Shown piece by piece: positions 17,011-26,482 of a stretch of DNA of 64,000 nucleotides. The notes under the pieces are model-generated. The model was not told the origin of the DNA. It saw only the letters and a list, made by a program, of their open reading frames with translations, and made no database searches. The DNA is taken from assembly GCF_008831505.1 (NCBI RefSeq), contig NZ_CP044507.1:2480001-2544000 (forward strand). The letters run 5' to 3'. Origin of the DNA: Chryseobacterium sp. (lineage in GTDB: Bacteria; Bacteroidota; Bacteroidia; Flavobacteriales; Weeksellaceae). The first letter of the stretch is position 1. The number at the start of each line of letters is the position of its first letter. Made by a program: the position numbers and the translations under genes.

Positions 17011-17442
17011 GTGACACTTAATAAATTTGATATTGCCTATTTACGGATGGCCAGAGAGTGGGCCCGACTCTCCTATTGCCACCGGAAACAGGTTGGGGCT
17101 CTTATTGTAAAGGACAGAATGATTATCTCGGACGGCTATAACGGGACGCCTTCCGGATTTGAAAATACCTGTGAGGATGCCGAGGGAAAAACACACTGGT
17201 ATGTTCTACACGCGGAGGCCAATGCAATCCTGAAACTGGCTGCATCCACCAACTCGGCGAAAGGTGCCACTTTATATTTAACGCTTTCACCCTGCAAGGA
17301 ATGCAGTAAACTGGTACTGCAGGCCGGGATCAGACGCCTTGTTTACATTAGCGAATATTCAGACGGAGAAGGTATCTCTTTTCTGCGCAATCATGGGATA
17401 GATATTCTGCAGATTGCTGAAGAAAACCTGCAACTAAATTAA
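17011..17442 (+). CDS. Deoxycytidylate (dCMP) deaminase
   Basis: 143 aa zinc deaminase making dUMP from dCMP for thymidylate synthesis. The zinc and catalytic site is H67-A-E69 in LHAEANAIL and C95-x2-C98 in SPCKECSK. The start is GTG at 17011; no upstream ATG fits and the resulting N-terminus (KFDIAYLRMAREWARLSYC) is normal for the family. It lies 34 bp after the crotonase gene and 15 bp before xerD. Confidence 0.93.
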   Translation: MTLNKFDIAYLRMAREWARLSYCHRKQVGALIVKDRMIISDGYNGTPSGFENTCEDAEGKTHWYVLHAEANAILKLAASTNSAKGATLYLTLSPCKECSKLVLQAGIRRLVYISEYSDGEGISFLRNHGIDILQIAEENLQLN

Positions 17443-17457
17443 TCAGAAACACAAGAC

Positions 17458-18363
17458 ATGAGCTGGACAGAAAAGATTAAAGATTTTGAAAACTTCCTGA
17501 AATTTGAAAGGAATTTTTCCGACAATACACTGGATGCCTATCTGCGGGACATACGGAAACTGCAAACCTATGCCGAGAGCCATCTTGCAGATACCGCACC
17601 TGAAGATATTTCCTTTCCACAACTGCAGGAGTACCTTTACCAGCTCTCCAAACAGAAATTCAGTGAACGTTCGCAGGCAAGGTGGGTCTCGTCCATCAAG
17701 GCCTTCTTCAAATATCTTGTTGAAGACGAAATCCGTACAGATAACCCGGCGGTTCTGCTGGAAGGGCCCAAGCTGGGGCTTTATCTGCCGGACACCCTCT
17801 CGTTTGATGATATTGAACGAATAATCACCGCCATAGATGTATCAACAGACCTGGGCAAACGTAACCAATGCATGATCGAAGTTCTGTATGGATGCGGATT
17901 ACGGGTATCTGAACTTATTGATATTAAGATATCCAATATCAACTTTAAGGAAAATTACCTGAAAGTGGACGGTAAAGGGGACAAATCAAGGTTTGTACCT
18001 CTGGCCGACTATACTACAAGACTTATCCGTGATTATATCAGGAATGTACGGTCACAGTACAAAATCAACAAAAAATTTGAAGACGTACTTTTTCTGAACA
18101 GCCGGGGGTCTGCCATGTCCAGGGTAATTGTTTTCATCATCATTAAAGAACTTACGGAAAAGGCCGGCATCAGCAAACGGATCTCTCCGCATACCTTCAG
18201 GCATTCCTTTGCTACACATCTGCTCCAGAACGGCGCAGACCTTCGCTATATACAGGAAATGCTGGGACACTCAAGCATTACTACCACTGAAATCTATACA
18301 CACCTGAAGACCGAGGAGCTTCGGGATGTCATCTTAAATTACCATCCAAGGAACATTACATGA
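17458..18363 (+). CDS. xerD: Tyrosine recombinase XerD
   Basis: 301-aa site-specific recombinase that resolves chromosome dimers at dif. It has the N-terminal SAM-like core-binding domain (about 1-95) and the catalytic domain with R149, H245-x2-R248 (HTFRH), H271 (LGHSS) and the nucleophile Y280 (EIYTH). The C-terminus ends soon after, as in XerD and unlike phage integrases. No att-like repeats flank it, so it is taken as the housekeeping enzyme. Its stop overlaps the next start (ATGA). Confidence 0.95.
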   Translation: MSWTEKIKDFENFLKFERNFSDNTLDAYLRDIRKLQTYAESHLADTAPEDISFPQLQEYLYQLSKQKFSERSQARWVSSIKAFFKYLVEDEIRTDNPAVLLEGPKLGLYLPDTLSFDDIERIITAIDVSTDLGKRNQCMIEVLYGCGLRVSELIDIKISNINFKENYLKVDGKGDKSRFVPLADYTTRLIRDYIRNVRSQYKINKKFEDVLFLNSRGSAMSRVIVFIIIKELTEKAGISKRISPHTFRHSFATHLLQNGADLRYIQEMLGHSSITTTEIYTHLKTEELRDVILNYHPRNIT

Positions 18364-18869
18364 ACGCTTCCCTGAAATACTGTCCCAATTGCGGTACAGA
18401 AACCCTGGAATGGACTGAAGATAAGAAATGGTCCTGTGACTGCGGATTTGTTCTGTACCATAATGTGGCGTCTGCTGTGGCAGTTATAATCCGTCATGGT
18501 AACGAACTTCTCTTTACGCGCCGCAACCGGGAGCCCCAGAAAGGGAAACTGGACATGGCGGGCGGTTTTGTGGATCCCCACGAATCTGCTGAAGACACCT
18601 GCTGCCGTGAACTGTTTGAGGAACTGGGTCTTCTGATTGATATAAGCCGGCTGAAGTACCTTGCCTCCTTACCCAACATTTACAGGTTCAAGGACATCAG
18701 TTATAATACTCTGGACCTCTTTTACGAATATGAAGTTGACGAAAAATTCCAAGTGGAACTGGAACTTTCAGAAATTTCAGAAACACTCTGGATAGACCGC
18801 ACCAAAATTGACCTTGAAGAACTTGCCTTTGAATCGCAGCGCAAATTCCTTTGGGACTATTTGCGTTAA
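18360..18869 (+). CDS. Nudix hydrolase with an N-terminal zinc ribbon
   Basis: 169 aa. A zinc ribbon (C8, C11, C26, C28) precedes a full Nudix box at residues 69-91: G, E75, R83-E84-x2-E87-E88-x-G90. This arrangement resembles NADH pyrophosphatase (NudC)-like and ADP-ribose-type enzymes of Bacteroidetes, which split nucleoside diphosphate derivatives. Substrate is not determined. It overlaps xerD by 4 bp and is convergent with the ABC transporter gene 12 bp away. Confidence 0.9.
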   Translation: MNASLKYCPNCGTETLEWTEDKKWSCDCGFVLYHNVASAVAVIIRHGNELLFTRRNREPQKGKLDMAGGFVDPHESAEDTCCRELFEELGLLIDISRLKYLASLPNIYRFKDISYNTLDLFYEYEVDEKFQVELELSEISETLWIDRTKIDLEELAFESQRKFLWDYLR

Positions 18870-18881
18870 AGAAAAATCAAG

Positions 18882-19598
18882 CTACAAAACTTCCTGTCCT
18901 CCTCCTGAGAAAAAGGCTTCAAGCTCCCGCAGCGTCTCCGGACTGGTAGCAATATCCCTGACAATTTTTCCCCGGTTTAAGACCACAATCCGGTCGCTTA
19001 CCTCAGTAGTATGGGCCAGATCATGACTGGAGATCAGGAAAGTGACCTGGTGAGTCTGAGACCAGCTACGGATCAGCTTCTTAAGTTTGAACTGTGTGCT
19101 TGGATCCAGATTGGCAAAAGGTTCGTCCAGAATAATAATTTCCGGCGTTCCTATGAGAGCACCCACAATTCCCACCTTCTTTTGGTTTCCTTTGGAAAGG
19201 TCGCGAACATATTTCTTTCCATCCAGGATCTCACCGTTAAAGAAATCCGTGAACTGCTGCAGAAACAGGTCGACTGCCGCTCTGTTTTGCCCCCGCAGTT
19301 CACCCAGAAAATAAAAATATTCTTCGGGTGTAAGGTAACCTATCAGGAAAGAATCATCTATAAATGCAGAAGTAAGTGTTTTCCAGTTCTCACTTTCTGC
19401 CACATTCTCACCTGCTATAAGTACTTTGCCGGAGGTGGCTTCAATTAGGTCCAGCAGCAGCGAAAAAAGCGTCGTTTTGCCCGCGCCGTTATTTCCTACC
19501 AAACCGAAACTTTCACCCTTGGTGATTTCCAGAAAAGGCACATTTAAAACCTCAGTACTGCCATAGACTTTCGAAATATTCTGAACTGTTATCATCAT
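18882..19598 (-). CDS. ABC transporter ATP-binding protein
   Basis: 238-aa ATPase of an ABC exporter. Walker A is GNNGAGKT (residues 35-42), the signature loop is DLSKGNQKK, Walker B is IIILDEPFANLD, and the switch His follows in LISSHDL. The signature reads LSKGN instead of LSGGQ, as is common in DrrA/CcmA-type exporters. It lies two bases downstream of the DUF5687 permease and the pair forms one transporter. Substrate unknown. Confidence 0.93.
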   Translation of the reverse strand: MMITVQNISKVYGSTEVLNVPFLEITKGESFGLVGNNGAGKTTLFSLLLDLIEATSGKVLIAGENVAESENWKTLTSAFIDDSFLIGYLTPEEYFYFLGELRGQNRAAVDLFLQQFTDFFNGEILDGKKYVRDLSKGNQKKVGIVGALIGTPEIIILDEPFANLDPSTQFKLKKLIRSWSQTHQVTFLISSHDLAHTTEVSDRIVVLNRGKIVRDIATSPETLRELEAFFSGGGQEVL

Positions 19599-19600
19599 TA

Positions 19601-21070
19601 TTAGTTTTCTTTTTTAAAGGCTTCGAGTGTGGAATATTTTTGGGTTTTGTACACATTCACAATAAAATCAAAAATATAGTTCCGGAGCATAAAACCGGCC
19701 GCTCCCAACAGACCCAATGCCGCTACAGCCGCGTACATACCAATAAAGTATTTTACTGTGGCAAAGACGGCCATAGGCAACACCATTTGGGGTATTGCAA
19801 TAAGCAGAACCTTCATATTGAAACTGTTCTTTCCTCCACCAAAACTTTTTGCTGTGGAATTCAGATCAATTGCCTGCTTATTATAGGCACCCGCAAGTAA
19901 GGTGAGGTAGGAATTTACACCAAGATTATAAAGTCCTGCTCCCAAAATTGTTAGATAGGTTTCCCAGCCGAAGTACAGATACGCTGTGGACAGAATCATA
20001 CCTATGAATATGCTGAGAATGATAAGTGACCATTTAGCCATAAGAAACTTCTTATAAGGAACCTGTTGCGTCATCATAAGCGGATAGTAGGATGAGTCCC
20101 AGGCAGGCACACGTTGGCCGAACATCATCATAAATCCTCCGGTTACGAATATGGCTGCAAAAAGTTTCATAAAATCAGACTGGTACATATCATTGAAGAA
20201 CAGCAAACCATAAAAGAGAAAAGCAATACTCATATACAGTGTAACCTTAGCTGCTTTGCTTCGCTTCAGCAGGCGGATGTCATTGTTAATGAATGTCCCG
20301 GTGGTACCAAAACGCTGCAGGTATTTGATATCCTCCGTCTTACCTTCCGCCTTTTCCAGCTCAAGGCCTTTGTCAAGGTAGAAATTACCGAGGATAGCCC
20401 GGTAACACAGATAACTCACAACTGCAGCCAGGACTACCGTAATCAGGAACGCGCCAGGAATCTCATAAAACGAATAGAACAAAGCCTCCGAATAGGATGA
20501 AAAAGGTACAAAACCGTAGTAATCGAGGGCACCCAGTCCTATAACCAACGCTGCAACGGAGAACAGAACCGCATTTTTTTTGTTCAGCAGAATGTTGAGA
20601 AAGTTATTGAAATAGAAGACCGCCATAATGCCCAGCAAAAACATGAGTACGCCGGGAACCGAATAACCTCCATGAAAAATAAGCAGAGCACAGAACGGCA
20701 GCATAAAAAGGAGATAACCCCAGTTGAAGAAATGCAGGAAAATCCGGAGAACCGTGTAATTTACAAGTTGTTTTTTGCTGATGTTCTGGGCCAGGAAGGG
20801 TTTGATATTCTGCGTAGGCATTTGCTGCAGGAAATACCGGACAACCAGATCCAGGACTGCATAATAAAGAAAATATTTTGAAAAAATCCTAAGCGGATCC
20901 TGGCCTCCTTCTTCTTTGGCTATAAAATAAAGGCCGAATGCCATTCCCACAAACATGGCCCCTATCCAAAAATAGGTAAATGCCATGAGCAGTTTCATAA
21001 CCAGGTTTACTCCAAACTGCGGATTGCGGAGAAAATGCTTCAATTCCAGCGATAGTAATTTAAAATACAT
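19601..21070 (-). CDS. DUF5687 family ABC permease
   Basis: 489-aa polytopic inner-membrane protein with roughly 11-12 hydrophobic segments in two halves, separated by a charged cytoplasmic loop around residues 230-270 (LDKGLELEKAEGKTEDIKY). It matches the Bacteroidetes DUF5687 family, always paired with a CcmA-like ATPase, as here. It is probably the membrane half of an ABC-2 type exporter. A conserved-looking feature is the motif QRVPAWDSSYYPLM. Ends two bases before the ATPase start. Confidence 0.85.
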   Translation of the reverse strand: MYFKLLSLELKHFLRNPQFGVNLVMKLLMAFTYFWIGAMFVGMAFGLYFIAKEEGGQDPLRIFSKYFLYYAVLDLVVRYFLQQMPTQNIKPFLAQNISKKQLVNYTVLRIFLHFFNWGYLLFMLPFCALLIFHGGYSVPGVLMFLLGIMAVFYFNNFLNILLNKKNAVLFSVAALVIGLGALDYYGFVPFSSYSEALFYSFYEIPGAFLITVVLAAVVSYLCYRAILGNFYLDKGLELEKAEGKTEDIKYLQRFGTTGTFINNDIRLLKRSKAAKVTLYMSIAFLFYGLLFFNDMYQSDFMKLFAAIFVTGGFMMMFGQRVPAWDSSYYPLMMTQQVPYKKFLMAKWSLIILSIFIGMILSTAYLYFGWETYLTILGAGLYNLGVNSYLTLLAGAYNKQAIDLNSTAKSFGGGKNSFNMKVLLIAIPQMVLPMAVFATVKYFIGMYAAVAALGLLGAAGFMLRNYIFDFIVNVYKTQKYSTLEAFKKEN

Positions 21071-21089
21071 CTTCTAAATTTAATAAAAA

Positions 21090-22739
21090 TTATTTCATAA
21101 GCAGCCTGGCCTGCTCCATCGCGGCTTGTGTTACTTTGGTGCCGGACAAAAGCTGGGCAATCTCCTGAAGTTTTTCCAGGTCGTCCAGAGGCCTGATTGA
21201 ACTTTGGGTCCGACCGGAAACTTCCTCCTTATGAACTTTAAAGTGATTGTCTCCTTTAGCAGCCACCTGCGCCAGATGTGTGATTACGACCAGCTGCATA
21301 TTCTGCGACATCTCACGCATCACATTGCCCATTTCCTCAGCAATTTTGCCCGAGACACCGGTGTCAATTTCGTCCAGGATCAGGGTAGGCAGTTCGGCGT
21401 TCTCGGCCATCAGTTTCTTTATTGAAAGCATAACTCGTGAACGTTCACCACCGGAAATTGCCGTTTCAACCGGTTTAAGCGGAAATCCACTATTTGCCTG
21501 AAAAAGCAGTCGTATATTCTCATTTCCAAACCGTCCAAAATCTGGCCGTGGTGTAAGTTCTACTTCAATCCTGGCCTTTTCCAGACCCAGTTGTTTAAGC
21601 AAGGCTTCCATTTTTGCTTTAAATACAGGAGCCGCTTTTTTCCGGTTTGCGGCAAGCAACGCCGCCAAACGGGCGAGATTTCTCTCCTTTTCCTTAATCT
21701 CGGTCTGTGTAGCCTCAATAAGCTGCTGAAGCTCTTCCATACCCGTTTGCTCGCCGGCCAGTGCATCACGAACTTCTATAAGCTCGGAGACAGTTGCGGC
21801 CTGATGCTTCAGGAATAGTGCATTCAGGCTGTTAACCCTCTCATTAAGCCTTTCCAGAACCCCGGGATCCGTTTCAATCTTCTCGGCTTCATTCTGCAGG
21901 TCAAACACAATATCCTTGAATTCCACGATATTTTCAGCCAGGCGTGTGTTCAGAAGTGTAAATTCATGCGAGAGGTCTGCGATCCGGTTCAGCCTCGATT
22001 TTACTTCATTTATAGTATCCAGCAAGCCAATCTGTTCCGCATCTAGTTTCAGAAAGATTTCCTTCAGGTTTTCGGTGATGGCATCTGCATTCTCCTGCTT
22101 TTTCAGTTGGCTCTGCAAATCTTCCCAATCCACATCGTCCAGGTTGGCCTCATTAAGTTCATTGAGCAGGAACTGCTTATAATCGGCCTCTCTGTTACCT
22201 TCGTGTAACCTGAGCATATAATGCTGAAGTTGAGTTTTCAGCGTACCAAAAGCTTCGAAGGCAGTCTTATATTCAGCGATAAGTGATTTATTCTCAGACA
22301 GACCGTCTACAATACTGAACTGGTATTCTTCATTAAAGAGATCAGAACTTTCAAATTGGGAATGAATGTCTATTAATTTGCCGGACAGTGATTTCAGGAC
22401 CTCCAGCGTTACTGGTACATCATTGATAAAAGCACGTGACTTGCCGCTTGGCAGCAATTCCCTGCGCACAAGTGTGTGGATTTCAAAATCAAGGTCATTA
22501 TTCAGAAAGAACGGCCGGTAAGAATCGTCCAGGAGAAATTCTGCTTCTACAACGCTTTTTGTGGCCGAATCCTGAATGGCTTTCACATCTGCACGCTCAC
22601 CCATTATAAGACGCAGTGCACCCAGGATAATGGATTTACCTGCACCCGTTTCACCGGTAATTACCTGCAGGCCTTTGTGCAGCTGAAGTTCCAGCGAGTC
22701 TATAAGGGCGAAATTCTTTATAAAAATTCGGTTCAGCAT
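21090..22739 (-). CDS. recN: DNA repair protein RecN
   Basis: 549-aa SMC-like ATPase for double-strand break repair. Walker A is GETGAGKS (residues 29-36), a long coiled coil spans about 150-370, and the C-terminal head holds ISGGERSRVMLSIKKL and LILDEIDTGVSGKIAEEMG. The length is normal. An intrinsic terminator just before its start codon separates it from porD. Confidence 0.97.
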   Translation of the reverse strand: MLNRIFIKNFALIDSLELQLHKGLQVITGETGAGKSIILGALRLIMGERADVKAIQDSATKSVVEAEFLLDDSYRPFFLNNDLDFEIHTLVRRELLPSGKSRAFINDVPVTLEVLKSLSGKLIDIHSQFESSDLFNEEYQFSIVDGLSENKSLIAEYKTAFEAFGTLKTQLQHYMLRLHEGNREADYKQFLLNELNEANLDDVDWEDLQSQLKKQENADAITENLKEIFLKLDAEQIGLLDTINEVKSRLNRIADLSHEFTLLNTRLAENIVEFKDIVFDLQNEAEKIETDPGVLERLNERVNSLNALFLKHQAATVSELIEVRDALAGEQTGMEELQQLIEATQTEIKEKERNLARLAALLAANRKKAAPVFKAKMEALLKQLGLEKARIEVELTPRPDFGRFGNENIRLLFQANSGFPLKPVETAISGGERSRVMLSIKKLMAENAELPTLILDEIDTGVSGKIAEEMGNVMREMSQNMQLVVITHLAQVAAKGDNHFKVHKEEVSGRTQSSIRPLDDLEKLQEIAQLLSGTKVTQAAMEQARLLMK

Positions 22740-22742
22740 AAT

Positions 22743-22772
22743 AAAAATGAGCTTTAAGAATTCCTAAAGCTC
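22743..22772 (-). terminator. porD intrinsic terminator, abutting the recN start
   Basis: 8-bp stem, 22749-22756 with 22765-22772, followed in the minus direction by ATTTTTAT and then the recN ATG at 22739. It lies 34 bp after the porD stop. Confidence 0.65.
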
Positions 22773-22806
22773 TACAAAAATATTGGTTAATAGTTGATGG
22801 CGCAAG

Positions 22807-23709
22807 TTATTTCCAGTTATTCCAGCGCGCTTCCGTATTCTTTGGAGAAAGCGTGATCATAAGCTGTTTAAGGTCATTCATGTTGACAGCTCCGTTATTC
22901 CGGGAATCAAAAATATTATAAATTTCAGCTGCTTTTGTATCCAGGAACAGATTAATGGCATAATTCTGCTGGAAGGAGTTTTCAAACTGCCTGAGTGCCA
23001 TCAGCGCATCTGCAATCACTTTCTTTGGGCTGGACTGGTCCTGGTTGTACATATTATCGAGTCCGGAGCGGTGATAGTTGTAAAAAACAATCCGAACCGG
23101 ATTGTACGAAGGTGCAATAATCCCGTCGATCAGGGCGCCTCTGGTGCGGGGACCTTCCACCACGGACCAGCCTTCGTAGCCTTTGTTCATGGCATTACGC
23201 GAAATTTGCTGCGCTTTTGTGAAATGGGGCTGACCGCCCATAGACTGAAAACTGTCGGCATCATAACCCAAAATCAGATAGACATAGAAACTGATGATGT
23301 CTGTGAGGTTTTTGCCGGAAAACTGACGCTCGTTGAAGATGAGGTTTTCGTTCTCAACATATTCAAAATCGATTTTGGTGTCATTAACATTCATAAGCGG
23401 CGACTCATATGTGGAGTTAAACACCGGTCTTACTGCCTGCACCACCAGGGTGCCGTTGAAACGGTTTCCTTCGCGGCCGGTAATGACAAAGGCGAAATTG
23501 GATTTCACTTTTTCAAAGTTCTGAAGCCTTTTTCCTGTCCAACTGGTTTTGTTGATGAAATCACGCACATTTTTCTCAAGTGTTCTGTATACCTGCTGGT
23601 TACTGCCGGAAAGTTGCTGCGCATTCACAGTTACATTAGCCATAATCTCCTGCGCGAAGGCAGAGCCGGAGAATAATAGCAATATGAATATAGAAAGGAA
23701 ATTTTTCAT
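22807..23709 (-). CDS. DUF4835 family secreted protein (type IX secretion PorD-like)
   Basis: 300 aa with a signal peptide (KNFLSIFILLLFSGSAFAQ). The body, with NVTVNAQQLSGSNQQVYRTL, LEKNVRDFINKTSWTGKRL and VYLILGYDADSF, matches the Bacteroidetes DUF4835 family, which databases label type IX secretion system protein PorD. Direct evidence for that role is limited, so the name is given with caution. Gene order porD-coaBC-rpoZ-bamD is conserved in flavobacteria. It lies 40 bp after coaBC in the same direction. Confidence 0.85.
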   Translation of the reverse strand: MKNFLSIFILLLFSGSAFAQEIMANVTVNAQQLSGSNQQVYRTLEKNVRDFINKTSWTGKRLQNFEKVKSNFAFVITGREGNRFNGTLVVQAVRPVFNSTYESPLMNVNDTKIDFEYVENENLIFNERQFSGKNLTDIISFYVYLILGYDADSFQSMGGQPHFTKAQQISRNAMNKGYEGWSVVEGPRTRGALIDGIIAPSYNPVRIVFYNYHRSGLDNMYNQDQSSPKKVIADALMALRQFENSFQQNYAINLFLDTKAAEIYNIFDSRNNGAVNMNDLKQLMITLSPKNTEARWNNWK

Positions 23710-23749
23710 TTAAAGTATTGTGTTTGAAAACGGAAAAATACTCAAATTA

Positions 23750-24952
23750 TTATAATGTTTCTTTCTGTATGAATTCCAGAATGTCGGCAGCAACGGCCTT
23801 TTTCGATTTCAGGCCGAATTCATATACAGCATCGGCAGTAATGAACTTCACCAAATTGGTGTCTTTGCCGAAACCTGCACCCTCATCGCTCAATGAATTC
23901 AGAACAATCATATCCAGATTTTTTCGCTGCAGTTTTCCACGGGCGTTTTCTTCTTCATTTTCGGTTTCCAGCGCGAATCCTACCAGAAACTGACTCTTTT
24001 TCCGAAGCCCCATTTCTCCCAGGATATCCGGATTCTTTACAAGCTCTATGGTAAGGTGCTCATCGGACTTCTTAATTTTCTGGGCTGCTACAGTTGCAGG
24101 GGCATAATCGGCCACTGCTGCACTGGCAATGGCGATATCAACATGATCATAGAATTTAAATACCTGTTCATACATCTCCCGGGCAGATGTAACCCTAACC
24201 AACTGAATGCGCTCATGCCTCACCTGCAGGGAGGTTGGCCCAGAAATCAGGATGACCTGAGCACCCCGTGCGGCCGCGGCTTCCGCAATGGAGAATCCCA
24301 TCTTACCTGAAGAGTGGTTGCCGATAAAACGAACGGGATCTATAGCTTCATAAGTCGGTCCTGCAGTAACAAGCACCGTCTTTCCGGAAAAAGACTCTAA
24401 ATCATTAAATATATTAAGATAATCAGTAATGGACAGAAGGATGCTTTCCGGCTCAGCCATCCGCCCTTCGCCTACCAGGCCACTGGCAAGTTCTCCCGTC
24501 TCAGCAGGAATAATCAGGTGACCGAAGTCCTCCGCCATCTCGAGATTTTGCCGGGTGGAAGGATGGGCGTACATATCCAGGTCCATTGCAGGTGCGATGA
24601 AAACCGGACACTTGGCTGAGAGATAGGTGGCTATAACCAGATTGTCGCACTGTCCGTGCATCATCTTAGCCAAGGTGTTGGCGGTACAGGGCGCAACAAG
24701 CATCAGATCTGCCCACAGGGCCAGGTCTACATGACTGTTCCAGGTACCGTTTTCTGAATAAAAATCTGAGTATACAGGTTTTTTGGATAAGGTAGAAAGC
24801 GTAAGTGCTGAAACGAAAGCCGAAGCTGCCGGTGTCATAATCACCTGAACCTCGGCACCTTCCGTAACCAACCGGCGTACCAGAAGGTTAATTTTATATG
24901 CTGCGATACCTCCGGTTACCGCGATCAGTATTTTTTTGTCCTGCAGAATCAT
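23750..24952 (-). CDS. coaBC: Bifunctional phosphopantothenoylcysteine decarboxylase / phosphopantothenate-cysteine ligase
   Basis: 400 aa. The N-terminal CoaC flavoprotein part joins MTPAASAFVS, catalytic His74 in HVDLALWAD and PAMDLDMY (121-128). The C-terminal CoaB ligase part has VTAGPTYEAIDPVRFIGN. Together they make 4'-phosphopantetheine in CoA synthesis. In CoaC the substrate-clamp motif usually has Cys (ACGD-type); here it reads ELASGLVGEGRM with Ser157 at that position. I believe several Bacteroidetes share a non-Cys form, so activity is still expected. Confidence 0.95.
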   Translation of the reverse strand: MILQDKKILIAVTGGIAAYKINLLVRRLVTEGAEVQVIMTPAASAFVSALTLSTLSKKPVYSDFYSENGTWNSHVDLALWADLMLVAPCTANTLAKMMHGQCDNLVIATYLSAKCPVFIAPAMDLDMYAHPSTRQNLEMAEDFGHLIIPAETGELASGLVGEGRMAEPESILLSITDYLNIFNDLESFSGKTVLVTAGPTYEAIDPVRFIGNHSSGKMGFSIAEAAAARGAQVILISGPTSLQVRHERIQLVRVTSAREMYEQVFKFYDHVDIAIASAAVADYAPATVAAQKIKKSDEHLTIELVKNPDILGEMGLRKKSQFLVGFALETENEEENARGKLQRKNLDMIVLNSLSDEGAGFGKDTNLVKFITADAVYEFGLKSKKAVAADILEFIQKETL

Positions 24953-24999
24953 TGAAAATGTTTGACCACTAAATTACCCCTTTTTTTGCTAAAATGCAT

Positions 25000-25027
25000 A
25001 AAAAATCACAGCGGAAAACCGCTGTGA
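25000..25027 (-). terminator. Intrinsic terminator of the bamD-rpoZ transcript
   Basis: 9-bp perfect stem, 25006-25014 with 25019-25027, and an AAAA loop, followed in the minus direction by TTTTTT. It lies 26 bp after the rpoZ stop and before coaBC, so coaBC and porD need their own promoter or read-through. Confidence 0.88.
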
Positions 25028-25052
25028 CAATGAGTTATGATGAAAAAAGAAC

Positions 25053-25376
25053 CTATGCTCTGTCTTCCGTTTTTCTGTAGTAGATTTCGCCGTCCAACCA
25101 CTCTTTTATAGCGATAGAAGTAGGTTTTGGCAGTTTTTCGTAATGTTTGGAAATCTCGATTTGCTCTCTGTTTTCAAAAACTTCCTCCAGGGTAGCATTG
25201 TGTACTGCAAACTCGTCCAGTTTTCCGTGCAGTTCAGTACGGATCTCAGCATTGATTTGCTCCGCTCGTTTTCCCATGATTACGATCGCTTCGTAGATAG
25301 AACCTACATTTTGCTCAATCTTGTCTCTGTCGTAAGTAATGGTATTCAGTTCAGCTCTTGTATCTTTTGCGCTCAT
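25053..25376 (-). CDS. rpoZ: RNA polymerase omega subunit (Rpb6-like)
   Basis: 107 aa. It corresponds to the small Bacteroidetes omega/Rpb6 family protein, recognised by SIYEAIVIMGKRAEQINAEI, which matches the conserved helix of omega (xxVxxRAxQI), and by its fixed place between coaBC and bamD. Omega assists assembly of the beta-prime subunit. It lies 41 bp after bamD on the same strand and ends in a strong terminator. Confidence 0.88.
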   Translation of the reverse strand: MSAKDTRAELNTITYDRDKIEQNVGSIYEAIVIMGKRAEQINAEIRTELHGKLDEFAVHNATLEEVFENREQIEISKHYEKLPKPTSIAIKEWLDGEIYYRKTEDRA

Positions 25377-25417
25377 TTTGAGAGAGTTATTTATAATTAA
25401 GGGTGCAAATATAGTGA

Positions 25418-26377
25418 TTATTTTTCAAGTGGTAAAGTCACTGCCGGTGGCGGTGTGCTCAGCTTCGCACTGTCTCTTAATGCCTGCTTCGTTTGCTTTT
25501 CCGCATCCGTGGCAGTACGTTCAGATTCACGCTGCTGTCTGGCAACCAGGGCAGCCTTCTGCGCTTCAAACTCTTTTTGCTGACGCGCGAAGTTTTCCTG
25601 CTCCTTCACAAGGCGGCTGCGGAGAGCCTGTGCAGTTTTGGCATTTTCAGTGCCGGGCATTTCCTTTTCCACCAAACGCGTGAAGGCCATTGCTCTTTCA
25701 ATACGCTCCTGTTTCAGACTGAACACGGAGTTCACCGCCAGTTCAAATCGTGATTTTAGGATATAATCGTAAATGGATGATCTAAGTTTCGTAGACGGAA
25801 AGTCTTCCAGCACATTTTCAAAAGCCACATCAGCAGCTTTATATTCACCCATCTTGAAATACTGACGTGCATTTTCATAGGCTTTGTACTCCAGTTTATA
25901 GCTTAACTCATCTGTAAGTTCGCTGATATTACGTGAACGCTCTGAGTTGGGATATTCGTTCAGAAAGTTCTGAAGTTCATTAATGGCCAGTTCGGTACTT
26001 GTCTGGTCCAGGTTATAATCCATGGAGCCTTCGTAATAACAAAGTGCAGACATATAGGCAGCTTCCTCCTTTCTGGGGTCCTGAGGGAACGTAACGGCGA
26101 AGTTTTTGAACTGATGCCCTGCCAGCTTATAGTTTTTATCGTAATAATTGGCATAGGCAGAGTTAAAAACCACATTGGGTGCGTCATCGGTACCGGCCAC
26201 AAGATTTGAAAGCCTTTCGTATAACGCAAGGGATTTGGCCCACTTCTTATTGGCAAAATGTTCATTGGCGACCTTCAGGATAAAATCCTTGTCTGCACTT
26301 TTAAGTGCCTGGTCGTGAACAGTATTACATGCCGTAACGAATATCGCTGTAAGAAGGATTAAAACAATTTTTTTCAT
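25418..26377 (-). CDS. bamD: Outer membrane assembly lipoprotein BamD
   Basis: 319 aa. Lipoprotein signal with lipobox FVTAC (Cys17), then TPR-type helical repeats from about 35 to 230 (ANEHFANKKWAKSLALYERL, FKNFAVTFPQDPRKEEAAYM, ELQNFLNEYPNSERSRNI). The last 70 residues are charged, Gln/Arg-rich and probably disordered (RQQKEFEAQKAALVARQQRE). BamD is an essential part of the BAM complex that inserts outer-membrane proteins. It is first in the bamD-rpoZ unit; TATTTTTG (minus, 26429-26436) is a likely -7 element. Confidence 0.92.
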   Translation of the reverse strand: MKKIVLILLTAIFVTACNTVHDQALKSADKDFILKVANEHFANKKWAKSLALYERLSNLVAGTDDAPNVVFNSAYANYYDKNYKLAGHQFKNFAVTFPQDPRKEEAAYMSALCYYEGSMDYNLDQTSTELAINELQNFLNEYPNSERSRNISELTDELSYKLEYKAYENARQYFKMGEYKAADVAFENVLEDFPSTKLRSSIYDYILKSRFELAVNSVFSLKQERIERAMAFTRLVEKEMPGTENAKTAQALRSRLVKEQENFARQQKEFEAQKAALVARQQRESERTATDAEKQTKQALRDSAKLSTPPPAVTLPLEK

Positions 26378-26482
26378 AGAATTTTCTCGTGCAGCTTACG
26401 TAGTTAAGACTGTAAGCCCGTCAGCCTGCAAAAATATAATATTTTTAGCAATACTTTCGGTTTTATGATTATTTAACTCGAA

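Noticed and set aside
17458-18363. Tyrosine recombinase as a mobile-element integrase
   Set aside because: Length, sequence ending and position in a housekeeping gene run fit XerD, and no att repeats, cargo genes or composition change flank it.
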